Below, piece by piece: positions 30,901-39,364 of a stretch of DNA of 64,000 bases. Position 1 is the first letter of the stretch, and each line of letters opens with the position of its first letter. Source of the DNA: Dermacentor variabilis (taxonomy: Eukaryota > Arthropoda > Arachnida > Ixodida > Ixodidae); the NCBI RefSeq assembly GCF_050947875.1, contig NC_134573.1:34245615-34309614 (forward strand), read 5' to 3'. The notes under the pieces are model-generated. The model had not been told where the DNA came from. It saw nothing but the letters and a program-made list of their open reading frames with translations, and ran no database searches. Made by a program: the position numbers and the translations under genes.

Positions 30901-32514
30901 CTGAACGCTAGCCTCACCAAACAAAAGCCCCTTCTCGCGCAGGAGGTGATCGGACCTGTTTGAAAATAGGTACGGGTACTGGGGGGGCAGCATAGATGAC
31001 ACTGCGGCCTCCGTCTCAAGCGCTCCGAAAGGTCCTTCAATAAGCACTTTTGCTACCGGCAGACACACGCTATGAGCTTCCACGGCTTGCTTGATCCATG
31101 CGCACTCGCCCGTGAACATATGGGGTTCTACGTAAGAGGGGTGAACTACATCCATCGTAGCTGCGGAATCGCGAATTACTCGGCACTCTTTCCCGTTCAC
31201 GAGGAGGTCTCGCATGTAAGGCTCGAGAAGCTTCATGTTCTCGTCAGTGCTGCATATTGACAAAAACACAACTTTTGGTTTTGTTTCCGGACACTGCGCC
31301 GAAAAGTGACCCGGCTTCTGGCACGTATAACACACGCGCGCTTGCCTCATCTCGAACCGCTTTCTGTCCGGACACTGCGCCGAAAAGTGACCCGGCTTCT
31401 GGCACGTGTAACACACGCGCGCTTGCCTCATCTCGAACCGCTTTCTGCGTTCGGCTTCGGCTGCCGCCGTCTCTTTACGTTTGGTCGGACTGCTTTCACT
31501 CGCATCCGCACTACGCGTGTCCCCCTTTAATCTCATGGGCGTGAACTTCGGCCTCTCAAACTTGGAGCCAAATTCACCCTTTTGACCGTCCTTAGCTCCG
31601 CGAGCCCGACGCGTCACAAACTCCTCGGCTAGCTCAGCGGCTTTAGCCACCGTACAAACGTCTGGCCTATCCAAGACCCAGTACCGCACGTTCTCAGGTA
31701 ACCGACTATAAAACTGTTCTAGCCCAAAACACTGCAGAACTTTATCGTGGTCACCAAACGCTTTCTCTTCTTTGAGCCACTCCTGCATGTTTGACATAAG
31801 CCTGTACGCAAACTCTGTATATGGCTCACTTTTGCCTTTCTCATTTTCCCGAAACTTCCGACGGAACGCCTCCGCTGACAGCCTGTACTTTTTTAGCAGA
31901 CTCGATTTCACTTTGTCGAAATCCTCTGCCTCCTCTCTATCCAAGCGAGCGACTACGTCTGCCGCCTCGCCGGGTAACAAAGTGAGCAAGCGCTGTGGCC
32001 ACGTTTCCCGAGAGAACCCCTGCTTCTCGCACGTTCGCTCAAAGTTAACCAGGAACAAACCAATGTCCTCTCCAAGCTTAAACGGCCGCATCAGGTCAGT
32101 CATTTTGAGCAATACTCGTTCTCCTGCACCGTGTGCCTGACTTCCATTACGAGCGCGTTCCATCTCTATCTCGAGACGCTTCATTTCCAAAGCGTGTTGA
32201 CGCTCTTCTTTTTCTTTCTCTTCTTTACGTTCACGCTCTTCTTTCTCTTTCTGTTCTTTAAGTTCGCGCTCCTGTTTCTCTTTTTGCTCTTTAAGTTCGC
32301 GCTCCTGTTTCTCTTTTTGCTCTTTAAGTTCGCGCTCCTGTCTTTTTGACCTCTCCTCAATAGTCTCAAGGCATTCCGACAGCTCGTCATCCTCAGCCTC
32401 TAACTCAAGAATAGCCTTTAGCAGTTCTGGTTTTCTGAGTTTGTCTGAGACATCCAAACCCAACTCTCTTGCAAGCTCCAGCAATTTCGGTTTGCGCAAC
32501 GACTTCAAATCCAT
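27907..32514 (-). CDS. Gyp-3 gag-pol polyprotein, 1535 residues
   Basis: Residues 1-55 resemble a SAP fold (LARELGLDVSDKLRKPELL). About 60-115 is a charged coiled coil with 11-residue repeats (RELKEQKEKQE). Capsid is about 138-300, its second half SCAN-like with LEQF at 265-268. Two identical zinc knuckles lie at 368-381 and 395-408 (CYTCQKPGHFSAQC). A protease-like motif DSAAT is at 449-453. Integrase: H694, H701, C731, C734 zinc site and D764, D823, E858 (D,D35E spacing). Reverse transcriptase: D1207 and YLDD at 1268-1271. RNase H: D1419 and D1486 region. It ends SLNGNADGLSRSP. No stop or frameshift. The ATG at 32514 is the first in-frame start after the leader. All replication functions are fused in one frame. 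Confidence 0.95.
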   Translation of the reverse strand: MDLKSLRKPKLLELARELGLDVSDKLRKPELLKAILELEAEDDELSECLETIEERSKRQERELKEQKEKQERELKEQKEKQERELKEQKEKEERERKEEKEKEERQHALEMKRLEIEMERARNGSQAHGAGERVLLKMTDLMRPFKLGEDIGLFLVNFERTCEKQGFSRETWPQRLLTLLPGEAADVVARLDREEAEDFDKVKSSLLKKYRLSAEAFRRKFRENEKGKSEPYTEFAYRLMSNMQEWLKEEKAFGDHDKVLQCFGLEQFYSRLPENVRYWVLDRPDVCTVAKAAELAEEFVTRRARGAKDGQKGEFGSKFERPKFTPMRLKGDTRSADASESSPTKRKETAAAEAERRKRFEMRQARVCYTCQKPGHFSAQCPDRKRFEMRQARVCYTCQKPGHFSAQCPETKPKVVFLSICSTDENMKLLEPYMRDLLVNGKECRVIRDSAATMDVVHPSYVEPHMFTGECAWIKQAVEAHSVCLPVAKVLIEGPFGALETEAAVSSMLPPQYPYLFSNRSDHLLREKGLLFGEASVQALTRSKVRELAAKAVVAGPTLSNNEKGSEAQQADIQSTPELNKIESVTLKAPDTGEEIPDAGKLEELSADLLIAPTSDGLNRLLKVSRSALIAEQKKDGSLENIRCIVKEGIAKKNARFVERGGVLYRKYLDRRGVEFDQLIVPQCYRQDLLRLSHGGSWSGHLGVKKTKDRLLQEYYWPGCFRDADHFVRTCDTCQRVGKPGDKSRAPLKLVPIITEPFRRLVIDTVGPLPVTATGYRHILTVICPATKFPEAVPVKELSSVEMVNALLSIFARVGFPAEIQSDQGTVFTSALTTTFLERCGVKLLHSSVYHPQSNSVEKLHSVMKRVLRALCFEHQTDWELCLPGVMFALRTAPHAATGFSPAELVYGRSLRSPLRMLRESWEGRGDDPVVVEYVLKLLERLRRAQELSGEAMAKAQQRAKVYYDRTARARRFEVGDEVMILRTSLNNKLDVQWEGPARIVQKLSDVNYVVSLPGKRKAQQVYHCNLLKPYREREAVVCMTVNVPEELPVELPGLSSVTNRKDTDQVISDLVSGASLSPEQKTELHQLLQEFQGLFSERPGRTSVLTHDIELTSPEPVRSKAYRVPPRQSDIMEAEVKKMLQLGVIEAGESDYTSPLILVEVPGKEPRPCVDYRRLNSITKDQIYPILNIEERLEKVSSAQFISTLDLVRGYWQVPLTEEASRYAAFISPMGTFRPKVLSFGLKNAPYCFSSLMDKVLRGQQEFALPYLDDVAIFSASWSEHMAHLRAVLTRLREAGLTVKAPKCQLAQAEVVYLGHVIGQGRRRPSEIKVAAVRDFPQPRTKTDIRSFLGVAGYYQRYIPRYSDIAAPLTDALRKTEPQTVVWDETKERAFSALKSALTSQPVLRSPDYTKGFVVQCDASERGMGVVLCQRENGEVEHPVLYASRKLTSCEQAYSATEKECACLVWAVQKLSCYLAGSRFIIETDHCPLQWLQTISPKNGRLLRWSLALQQYSFEVRYKKGSLNGNADGLSRSP

Positions 32515-32829
32515 GGCTGCTCTGAATGCTGCTTTCTCTACTGCCTATTATTGTCTTGCCGCAAACTAACCCGGCAGCAACGACAACCACAATTACCAGC
32601 TCTGTTTCTGACACTAACAAAAGCCTGGCAAAGCTCAGAAGAAGAAAGTCCCGCACTCACCAAACCTCGCAGTCAAGAATTCAGCGCAGTCGTTCCGCTG
32701 CAGGCAACCAGTCATCACACAGGGCTCGTTGCACTGCTCCCGGATCGTCGATGAGCTGCTCAGCATACAGTCAACCGCATATCTTCGCTGCTGGCCTCCG
32801 TTGTCGCGATCTCACCGCTGGCAGACAGT

Positions 32830-33703
32830 TGTTGTAATCGCACCGCTGGTACGAGTTGTTGGGAACTCGGCGCTGACGCCCGTTGTTGCACCTGGGTCGC
32901 AAGCCCCAAGGGTAGCGTTGGCCTAGCGGCCTGGGGTACAACTGGAAGCATCCGAAGGTGCCGGCAAAGCATGAGTCGACTGGTAACAACAAAACAACTT
33001 GTTTATTCTAACATCGCAAAGAGTTGGCGGTCAGGTTGACCGAAGTAGAGAGACGGGAGTGCACGTTACTCAACAGAAGAAATCGGAGCCCTCTTGGCGT
33101 CCGGGGGCAGCTGCTTTTATACTCTCGCAGTTGAGGGCAAGAAGGAACCCCTCTATAGACGAGCACGTGACTGTGCCGCTCGGGCACAATGGGATAAGGT
33201 GGCGCAGCGACGTGTCGGCACCACTCGGACCACCCTTGCTTCACAGTTGTTGGGAGCTCCTCTCCCCGGCTGCCGCGCTTCGACAAGCGTGGGCACAATG
33301 GGAAGAGAAGGAGGAGCAGCTGTCGTGTCGGCGCCGCTCGGACCCCCTTGCTTCACAGTTGTTGGGAGCTCCTCTCCCCGGCTGCCGCGCTTCGACAAGC
33401 GTGGGCACAATGGGAAGAGAAGGAGGAGCAGCCGTCGTGTCGGCGCCGCTCGGACCCCCTTGCTTCACAGTTGTTGGGAGCTCCTCTCCCCGGCTGCCGC
33501 GCTTCGACAAGCGTGGGCACCAATATGCACATACACTCACACACGCACATGAAGACACGTGGCATTGGAACATGCCTGGACGCACTTGGCAGGGAGGCGT
33601 AGCGGCGGCGCCGAACGGGCCAAAATGTCTGCGCTTTGAACGAAGCCCCGGCGTCCGTTGCATCCGCGCCGGCTAGACCGCGCGTCGTAGGCGAAACGTA
33701 ACA
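32830..33703 (-). repeat. Gyp-3 5' LTR
   Basis: 874 bp with the same ends as the 3' LTR. On the minus strand: U3 with nearly three copies of a 112-113-bp unit (units start at 33211, 33324 and 33436), TATAAAA (complement of 33115-33121), AATAAA (complement of 33002-33007), then U5 to 32830. No convincing primer-binding site beginning TGG was found immediately after the LTR. Confidence 0.9.
33115..33121 (-). promoter_or_regulatory. TATA box of the Gyp-3 5' LTR
   Basis: The minus strand reads GAGAGTATAAAAGCAGC. Transcription would start about 25-30 bases downstream, near 33090, placing the R region before the AATAAA at 33007-33002. This order fits a working LTR promoter. Confidence 0.65.
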
Positions 33704-34530
33704 GAGGTTACAATTACTTGGGTTTCCCCCAATGACACTAGTTTTGGCAATTTCTCATGCTGCTTCTGATCGCGGAGCTCCAAATGGAGATCACCGTTGG
33801 CCATCCTCGACGCCTTATAACCTGGACCAAACACTTCAGTCAATGACTTGGAAACAAGGAAGGTTGAAATTGTTCGAACTGGTTTATCTGATTTTTCAGA
33901 ATGGATGACATGCACACATGGGAAGTTGTGGACTTGGCGACCAAAAAACTGGGAAACTTCACCGTTGCGCCCTCTTTTCTGAGGGCAATCAGGGAGTGGT
34001 GGGAAGGAGTTATCTATAGAGGAATGTGTACTTTTCGGCGATAATGCCAGCCACCCACCGTGGAGCCCAACAAGGGGACGCTACAGGGACTGTAAGAACA
34101 GAGTTGTACGTCATCATTATAACCATATATGAAATAACGTATGTTGGCTATTCACACAAGGTTAACCCTTGCTGCCTGGAAATATTGGAAGTAAAGGGAA
34201 GCCAGGAGAAGACGGGAAAGGTGGAAAGTGAGAGAACGACGGAGGTTGGAGAGAAAGAGAGAGAGAGGAAAATGCAACTACCAATTTCCCCCGGGTGCGT
34301 CAGTCCGGGGGTGCCGTCTATGTGAAGCAGAGGCCAAAGAGGTGCGTTGCCTCCCCCGGGGGCCTAAAAGGTCCGAAAACCCGGCATCGGCTCAACCCCC
34401 AGGATCCGCCTTTCCCCAGACACGGCTACGCTGCGCACGGCTACACGCGGGAGGGGCCCACCCTCGTGTGCTCGGGCACGTGGTATCGCAATGCAACAAA
34501 CGCCTGCTGACGAAGACGCCCATGCGGGGC
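33704..34530 (-). mobile_element. LINE-D, 5' segment: leader and ORF1 start
   Basis: The leader occupies about 34530-34000 and shares its first 250 bases with the LINE-E leader. ORF1 sequence starts around 33990: KRGRNGEVSQFFGRQVHN, then SEKSDKPVRTISTFLVSKSL and KLVSLGETQVIVTS at the Gyp-3 junction. It aligns with the LINE-E ORF1 N-terminus. It abuts LINE-G reverse transcriptase sequence at 34531. Confidence 0.75.
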
Positions 34531-35830
34531 GCATATAACTTAATGCCATAGTATTGGAAGCATTTAAGAGTACATTATTGTTTCTGCACCAGTTTGAGAG
34601 TGAAAAAGTGTGTTTTTGGAGGTTCCTGCAGTGATTAGCACTGTTGACAGTCAAACAGTTTTAAGTTGTGAGCAAAAAAGGCCATGCTGTTGTTAGCACT
34701 AACAGAAAGCAAGGAATCCAATACAGATTCAAATACTTTTGACGCACTGCAGAGGATAGATATAGGCAGGCAGTAGTAACTGCATGTTTAGCACCCGATT
34801 TCTGCATGGACAATGTCCATGCTACCTTCTGAGTGCTAGAAAGCGTACCAGACTTTAGGGCACTATTGAAGATGCTTGTGAGAACAGGGAACAACTATGC
34901 TTCCATACGCCTTGACCGTTTCAGACACCACTTTATCCCGTTGAGTGAAAACTTGCTTTCGCCACATCTGTTGCATCTTCAGAATCAGAGAAACCGTATG
35001 CCTGCAGAAAATATTAGGAATTTTCAATTGTTAAGTGAGTTTTGTCAAGTTTACAGAATTTCGACACCACGCAAGAACTCGCTACAAGAACATGAAATGC
35101 GAGAACATACGCTATTTCTTGTTTCGCGAAGCTCAGCATGCATCCAGTCACTTGAATATTATGCCTGGTGCATGCCATTGTGAAAACCAATGAAAGAAAT
35201 GAACCGGCTACACAGAACATACTGACACAGAGTAAACGCAACCAACCATCTACCTTTTCACTCATTTTGCTAAAACATTCTGCACTTTATTCAGAATTGC
35301 AGCACAGTTCCAATAATTAGTGTTTCAAGATGTATGCAAGACTCTTTCAATATCATTACTTTCATCGGTGTTCTTGCTGTTGATGCATTGTAGCACAGTT
35401 CCAATAATTAGTGTTTCAAGATGTATGCAAGACTCTTCAAATATCATTACTTTCATCGGTGTTTTTGCTGTTGATGCGCTATTTTCCTGTACACAAATGT
35501 GTAGACAGCGTCTTAAAGGGTTAAACACTGCGCAAGGAGTGCCATCAGCAGCACAAGAAAGGGAAGGTTTGAGGAGCTTCATAATCTTCAAAACAAGGTC
35601 TTCATTGACTGATAGTGTATACACTGTGCTATACGCAGAAGGAACGTTACTTGAAGCATCTTTTACACCATATCCAGGACATAAATGTTCAGCAAAGCCA
35701 TCAGCAGCGTTCGAGATAACATCACCATTTTCATCAAGACGGCATACATCATTAGCGCTTTCTTTAGAAGAGTGAGTGCATGAATCTCCAGAAATACTTT
35801 GAATTACGTGTCATGCTGGCTTCAACACAT
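34531..35830 (-). pseudogene. LINE-G: reverse transcriptase fragment, outermost host of the nest
   Basis: On the minus strand from about 35770: SANDVCRLDENGDVISNAAD and VNEDLVLKIMKLLKPSLSC (linker). After the MITE come LFPVLTSIFNSALKSGTLSS and WTLSMQKSGAK (fingers), then thumb-like LSNWCRNNNVLLNASNTMAL. Parts of the palm are deleted or degenerate. It stops at the LINE-D 5' end, and the remainder was not found on the far side at 9540, so a deletion or rearrangement is likely. Confidence 0.65.
34916..35520. mobile_element. piggyBac-like MITE, copy 2, with internal duplication
   Basis: Same family as 21345-21868, inverted. The right end is GACGCTGTCT inverted next to TTAA at 35521-35524. The left end CCGTTTCAGACACC follows TTGA (mutated TTAA) at 34912-34915. 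A segment of about 108 bases is tandemly duplicated between about 35294 and 35500 (starts GCAGCACAGTTCCAATAATT, then GTAGCACAGTTCCAATAATT). It sits in the LINE-G reverse transcriptase linker. Confidence 0.8.
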
Positions 35831-36030
35831 TCAATGTGGTCGCAGTAATGATTCTGATAATACCACTACAACTACTACTACTAATAATAATATTATTCTT
35901 AGTGGCAACATGTTACTCTAGACATCTCTGCAAGTCTGCAGAAAAGGCTGATGCCTGTACGCTAGAGCGCCTGAAACCCAGCCATATAGAGCGAGAAATT
36001 GCAGGGTGCAGACGACATCCCCCCTTCCTC

Positions 36031-36090
36031 CACGTGCACACACACGCACACACACGCGCACACACATACAATTTGCTCAATTACAGAGCA

Positions 36091-36133
<43 letters not shown>
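36031..36133. repeat. CA microsatellite
   Basis: Interrupted CA/CG-CA tracts (36031-36069) and a pure (CA)n run from about 36092 to 36133. Confidence 0.95.
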
Positions 36134-36135
<2 letters not shown>

Positions 36136-36139
36136 CGAT

Positions 36140-36790
36140 GGGTGCACAATACGCAGGAGTGCCTCTTCAGGCCGGTCGCAAGGAAGGGGAGTCCGAATGG
36201 CCGCGGGCGGGTTGGAGAGAAGGCTCTGTGTGCCAGATATAAGCATGGAGTTGTGTCGGGCCTTACATATGTGGTGGAGCTCAGGCTGTGCTGACCGCTT
36301 GTTCAGGCGTGCTGAAGAAGAAAGATGAGTGCTGCCCAGAGAGTCGTCAAGCTGTAGAATGGACAGGCTATTGCAATTTTGAGCTGGTATTGCAGGGTGT
36401 GCCACTTGAGGGCTTTGAGGCACTCTTCGTAGCCTAGCATGAGCTTGCGACGACAGAAAAGATGGGAGTAGAGGGTGTGTGTTGCCCAGCGCTGAACAAA
36501 ATCAAGTTTATCATCGACGTGACTTTGGTACAGGAACTATACTGACGGGTAGTACTCAAGCCGTGGTAGAATCATAGAAGACTACAGTGCTAAAAAAACT
36601 CAGGTCTACAGGGAAGCGAGACAGGTGACGACACAAACCCAAGAAAGTGACTATCCTTAGATACAGCACTGGTGACATACGCAGAAAAGTCGAGAGAAGG
36701 GCTGAATGTTACACCCAGAATGAGAAGGGCCAGAACAGTCTTAATAGGGCTGCCTCCTAGGACGTAGGTTCGGAACGCATCAGCTTTTTG
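36140..36790 (-). pseudogene. LINE-H: reverse transcriptase C-terminal fragment
   Basis: Minus-strand frames give LGVTFSPSLDFSAYVTSAVS (thumb), then LDFVQRWATHTLYSHLF and RRKLMLGYEECLKALKWHTL, a pattern common at the C-terminus of Jockey/CR1-type LINE polymerases. Many stops and frame changes. The CA microsatellite lies at its 3' side, perhaps derived from the tail. Confidence 0.6.
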
Positions 36791-37825
36791 TGGCTGAAAC
36801 TCATGGCAGCAGTTCTTGCAGTGCTACTATAAAGTTCGTTATTGTAGGCCCCGTCTTTCACCTTTACAGAATGTATATATTTCAAACGCGTATGCTGTAC
36901 ACTGGCATAATGTTGCAGTGGAACTGTCAACTCGTTAATCAAACACATTCTGCAAAGATGCATTAGGAACTTGGGTTTGAGTGGTTCCTTTTCGTGACTA
37001 CAGTTTATAGTATCGCAGCGAGAAACGTTTCAGTGGAACTGAAGAGATTTGGGCAGCTTAAGCATACCGACTGCACAAAGCACTGATGACACCTTTTCAC
37101 CTTCCCCGCAATGCACTCGCACCATCTGCTCTCTCCATAAGCAAAAAAGAGATGAAAAGCCAATTACAGTTTCATTGACTCAGTATGTGCTGCTTCTCAA
37201 GCAGGCATCGAAACAATCCTAGTATACGTGGCTGCATGCATAAGTCTTGCATGATGCATTGCACACGGTGCACATATTGTAAACAGGTCACTTCTTTTTG
37301 CAGTTATCAAGCATAAGGACACACTGACTCAAACGTGACTGTGCTTTGTCATGTTTCCTTCAGTGCGTCTGCGTTATTGAGCGCTCCACGAGTGATTTAT
37401 CCCCAACTAGCCCATGCACTTGAGAAAAGTGAGTGAAAAGACTATTGAACTTGTACTGACCTGGTGTGGCACCGGTGCCGAATTCCTTTTCTTACGCTAC
37501 TAACTCCCCACTCCATGACACTCATCTTTTGGAACGTTGTTCACGACCTAAACGTTGCCACTATTGAGGAGTGAGAGTCCGCGTATGCGCTGTGAATACC
37601 TCTGGAGTCAACGAGCAATCTAGTTAGCCCCCTACCTTTTTCCACACTTTCTTCCTCTGTTGTTTTCTTGTTCCTTCTTTTTTTTCCTTTATGTACGAAA
37701 AGACTGCGTCGCGAGGATTCACTGTAGCCCGTGAGAAAGGTGGGTCCACCGACCGAAACTGTTCGGGAAGTTCTGCGTCTCATCCTTCGAAATACCGTTT
37801 GGCCCATTGACAAATCCAGTCTATC
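36791..37825. other. Unassigned stretch
   Basis: No recognisable gene. A 90-codon minus-strand frame (37813-37541) with a basic KKRRNKK stretch has no family I recognise and is probably chance or LTR-derived. Confidence 0.4.
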
Positions 37826-37848
37826 TTTATATATATATATATATATAT
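37826..37848. repeat. AT microsatellite next to the Gyp-4 end
   Basis: About eleven AT units immediately beside the TGTGAGACGAG end of Gyp-4, suggesting insertion into or beside a TA-rich site. Confidence 0.9.
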
Positions 37849-37921
37849 TGTGAGACGAGATAAAGTCGGTCTGGTGTTGCGAAGGATGCCTTGTCCGTGT
37901 CCGCTTCGTGCATATGGGGAT

Positions 37922-38215
37922 TTAGAAATATTCTGCACCCTGTAGGGAGTCGATGGCATCGTCGATTCTTCGCATCGGATATACGTCTTTGCGCGTGATC
38001 TTATTAAGGGCTCGATAATCGACGCAGAATCGTACAGAGCCGTCTTTCTTGAGGACTAAGACAACAGCAGAGGACCAAGAACTGGACGATGGCCGAATGA
38101 TGTCTCGTTTGAGCATGTCATCAGCGTTATCCGCAATGATTTTCCGTTCTGCGGAAGACACGCGACACGGGTGGCGGCAAACAATCGAACTGCCTTCGGT
38201 TTCGATGCGATGCAC
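37922..38215 (-). pseudogene. Gyp-4 reverse transcriptase, N-terminal fragment
   Basis: MHRIETEGSSIVCRHPCRVS, then ADNADDMLKRDIIRPSSSSW, LVLKKDGSVRFCVDYRALNK and PMRRIDDAIDSLQGAEYF. These are the gypsy fingers and first palm strand just before the catalytic Asp. It ends in a stop at the deletion point. Confidence 0.85.
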
Positions 38216-38329
38216 TGCGACGGAAGTGCGACCCAGAAGCTTGGAGTGAACGTTAAATAATGCGCTGTTTTTGCAGGAGTGCCAAAAGGTCTTTCTGCGC
38301 AGCGGCGAGATCGGGATTTATCGCGGCCG

Positions 38330-39364
38330 TTAAAGCAGCGGCAGCAGTATGATAATCAGTTGTGGTAGACAAAGGTGGTGATTCGGTGTGAAGCGGTACC
38401 AGCGAAAGAGTTCGGTGTCAGTAAGGCAAGTCACAGTAGTGCCCTGGGAAAGCACAACTGGCGAAGAAGTAGGGTTACGAACAGCGACGAACGCTCTACC
38501 GTCTTGAAACCGCACCAGGCTAGGAGTAACGCTAAGACCATCCGATATGCAGTGACCGCTCGGCGCAAGGAACACATCACCATTATGAATAGTGTCGGAA
38601 GTCAGTGTGAGAATATGCTCATTGCCCGCGGGAATGAAACAGTCGGTAGACGTGATGAAACGTAGGCTATGAGCATCGACAGCGGATGAAAATTCAGGGT
38701 CCGTCATATGAATAGTTCGCTGACGACAAGAGATGAAAGCTGAGGCGGAGGACAAGAAGTCCCATCCCAAGATCATCGCGTAGGTAGACGAAGACAGAAC
38801 GACGAACTGAATGTGGTGAAGGATGCGATCAATAAAAACACGCGCAGTGCAAACACCGGAGGGCTGAACAAGAACTACTTTAGCACAGTGAAGGGGAGGG
38901 CCATTATACGGTGTCTTCACTTTTCGCAATCGAGAACACAAGTGAGTACTAGTAACGGAAAGCGATGCACCTGTGTCAACCAAGGCTTCGATTCGGGCAC
39001 CTTCAACACACACCAAAAGTACATTTGACGGGCGCTCCGGAGGAGTTTCACGTTGTCCGAAGGATGCAGCTTTCCCTCCTGAAGCTGCACCATTTATTTT
39101 TTTCGGGCAGTGATCGGAGGACGAAGTAGCCGGTCGAAGATGGGAAGAGGAGCGCCGCTTCGGTGATGGAGAGCGACGACGTGGGAAACGGAATGAACCG
39201 GCAGTGTTGAAGTTCTGTGGAGATGGGGAACGTCGTGGATAGTAATCGTAGTAAGAACACCGATGTTGTGGTAATAGGGCCAGAAAACTCATCCCTTTCA
39301 ATCCCGTCATAGCCACGTCTTTCATCTTGCTGACGGCGTCGGCAAAACCTTGAAATGTGGCCAC
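38330..39364 (-). pseudogene. Gyp-4 protease region
   Basis: Frame of 344 residues. A basic RRSPSPKRRSSS stretch is followed by the retropepsin core IEALVDTGASLSVTSTHLC and YAMILGWDFLSSASAFISC. The long C-terminal stretch (PAGNEHILTLTSD and others) is usual between protease and reverse transcriptase in this tick gypsy type. It overlaps gag in another frame. Separated from reverse transcriptase by a frame break near 38300. Confidence 0.8.

Larger units (their letters stand above)
26696..33703 (-). mobile_element. Gyp-3: intact Gmr1-like Ty3/gypsy retrotransposon (IN before RT)
   Basis: A 7008-bp element with LTRs at 32830-33703 (5') and 26696-27424 (3'), flanked by GAGG at 26692-26695 and 33704-33707. 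LINE-D ORF1 codons rejoin in frame when one GAGG and the element are removed. A single gag-pol frame (32514-27907) is open throughout. Domain order is gag, protease, integrase, reverse transcriptase, RNase H, as in the Gmr1 group and unlike ordinary Ty3/gypsy. The 5' leader is 315 bases and the 3' untranslated part about 480 bases. There is no env. The few LTR differences apart from indels suggest a recent insertion. Confidence 0.92.

Noticed and set aside
32131..32349. Hydrophobic FLFLLFKFALLFLF repeats, looking like a membrane protein
   Set aside because: It is the antisense of the charged coiled-coil repeats of the Gyp-3 gag.
36006..36242. His/Thr repeat proteins
   Set aside because: Translation of a CA microsatellite.
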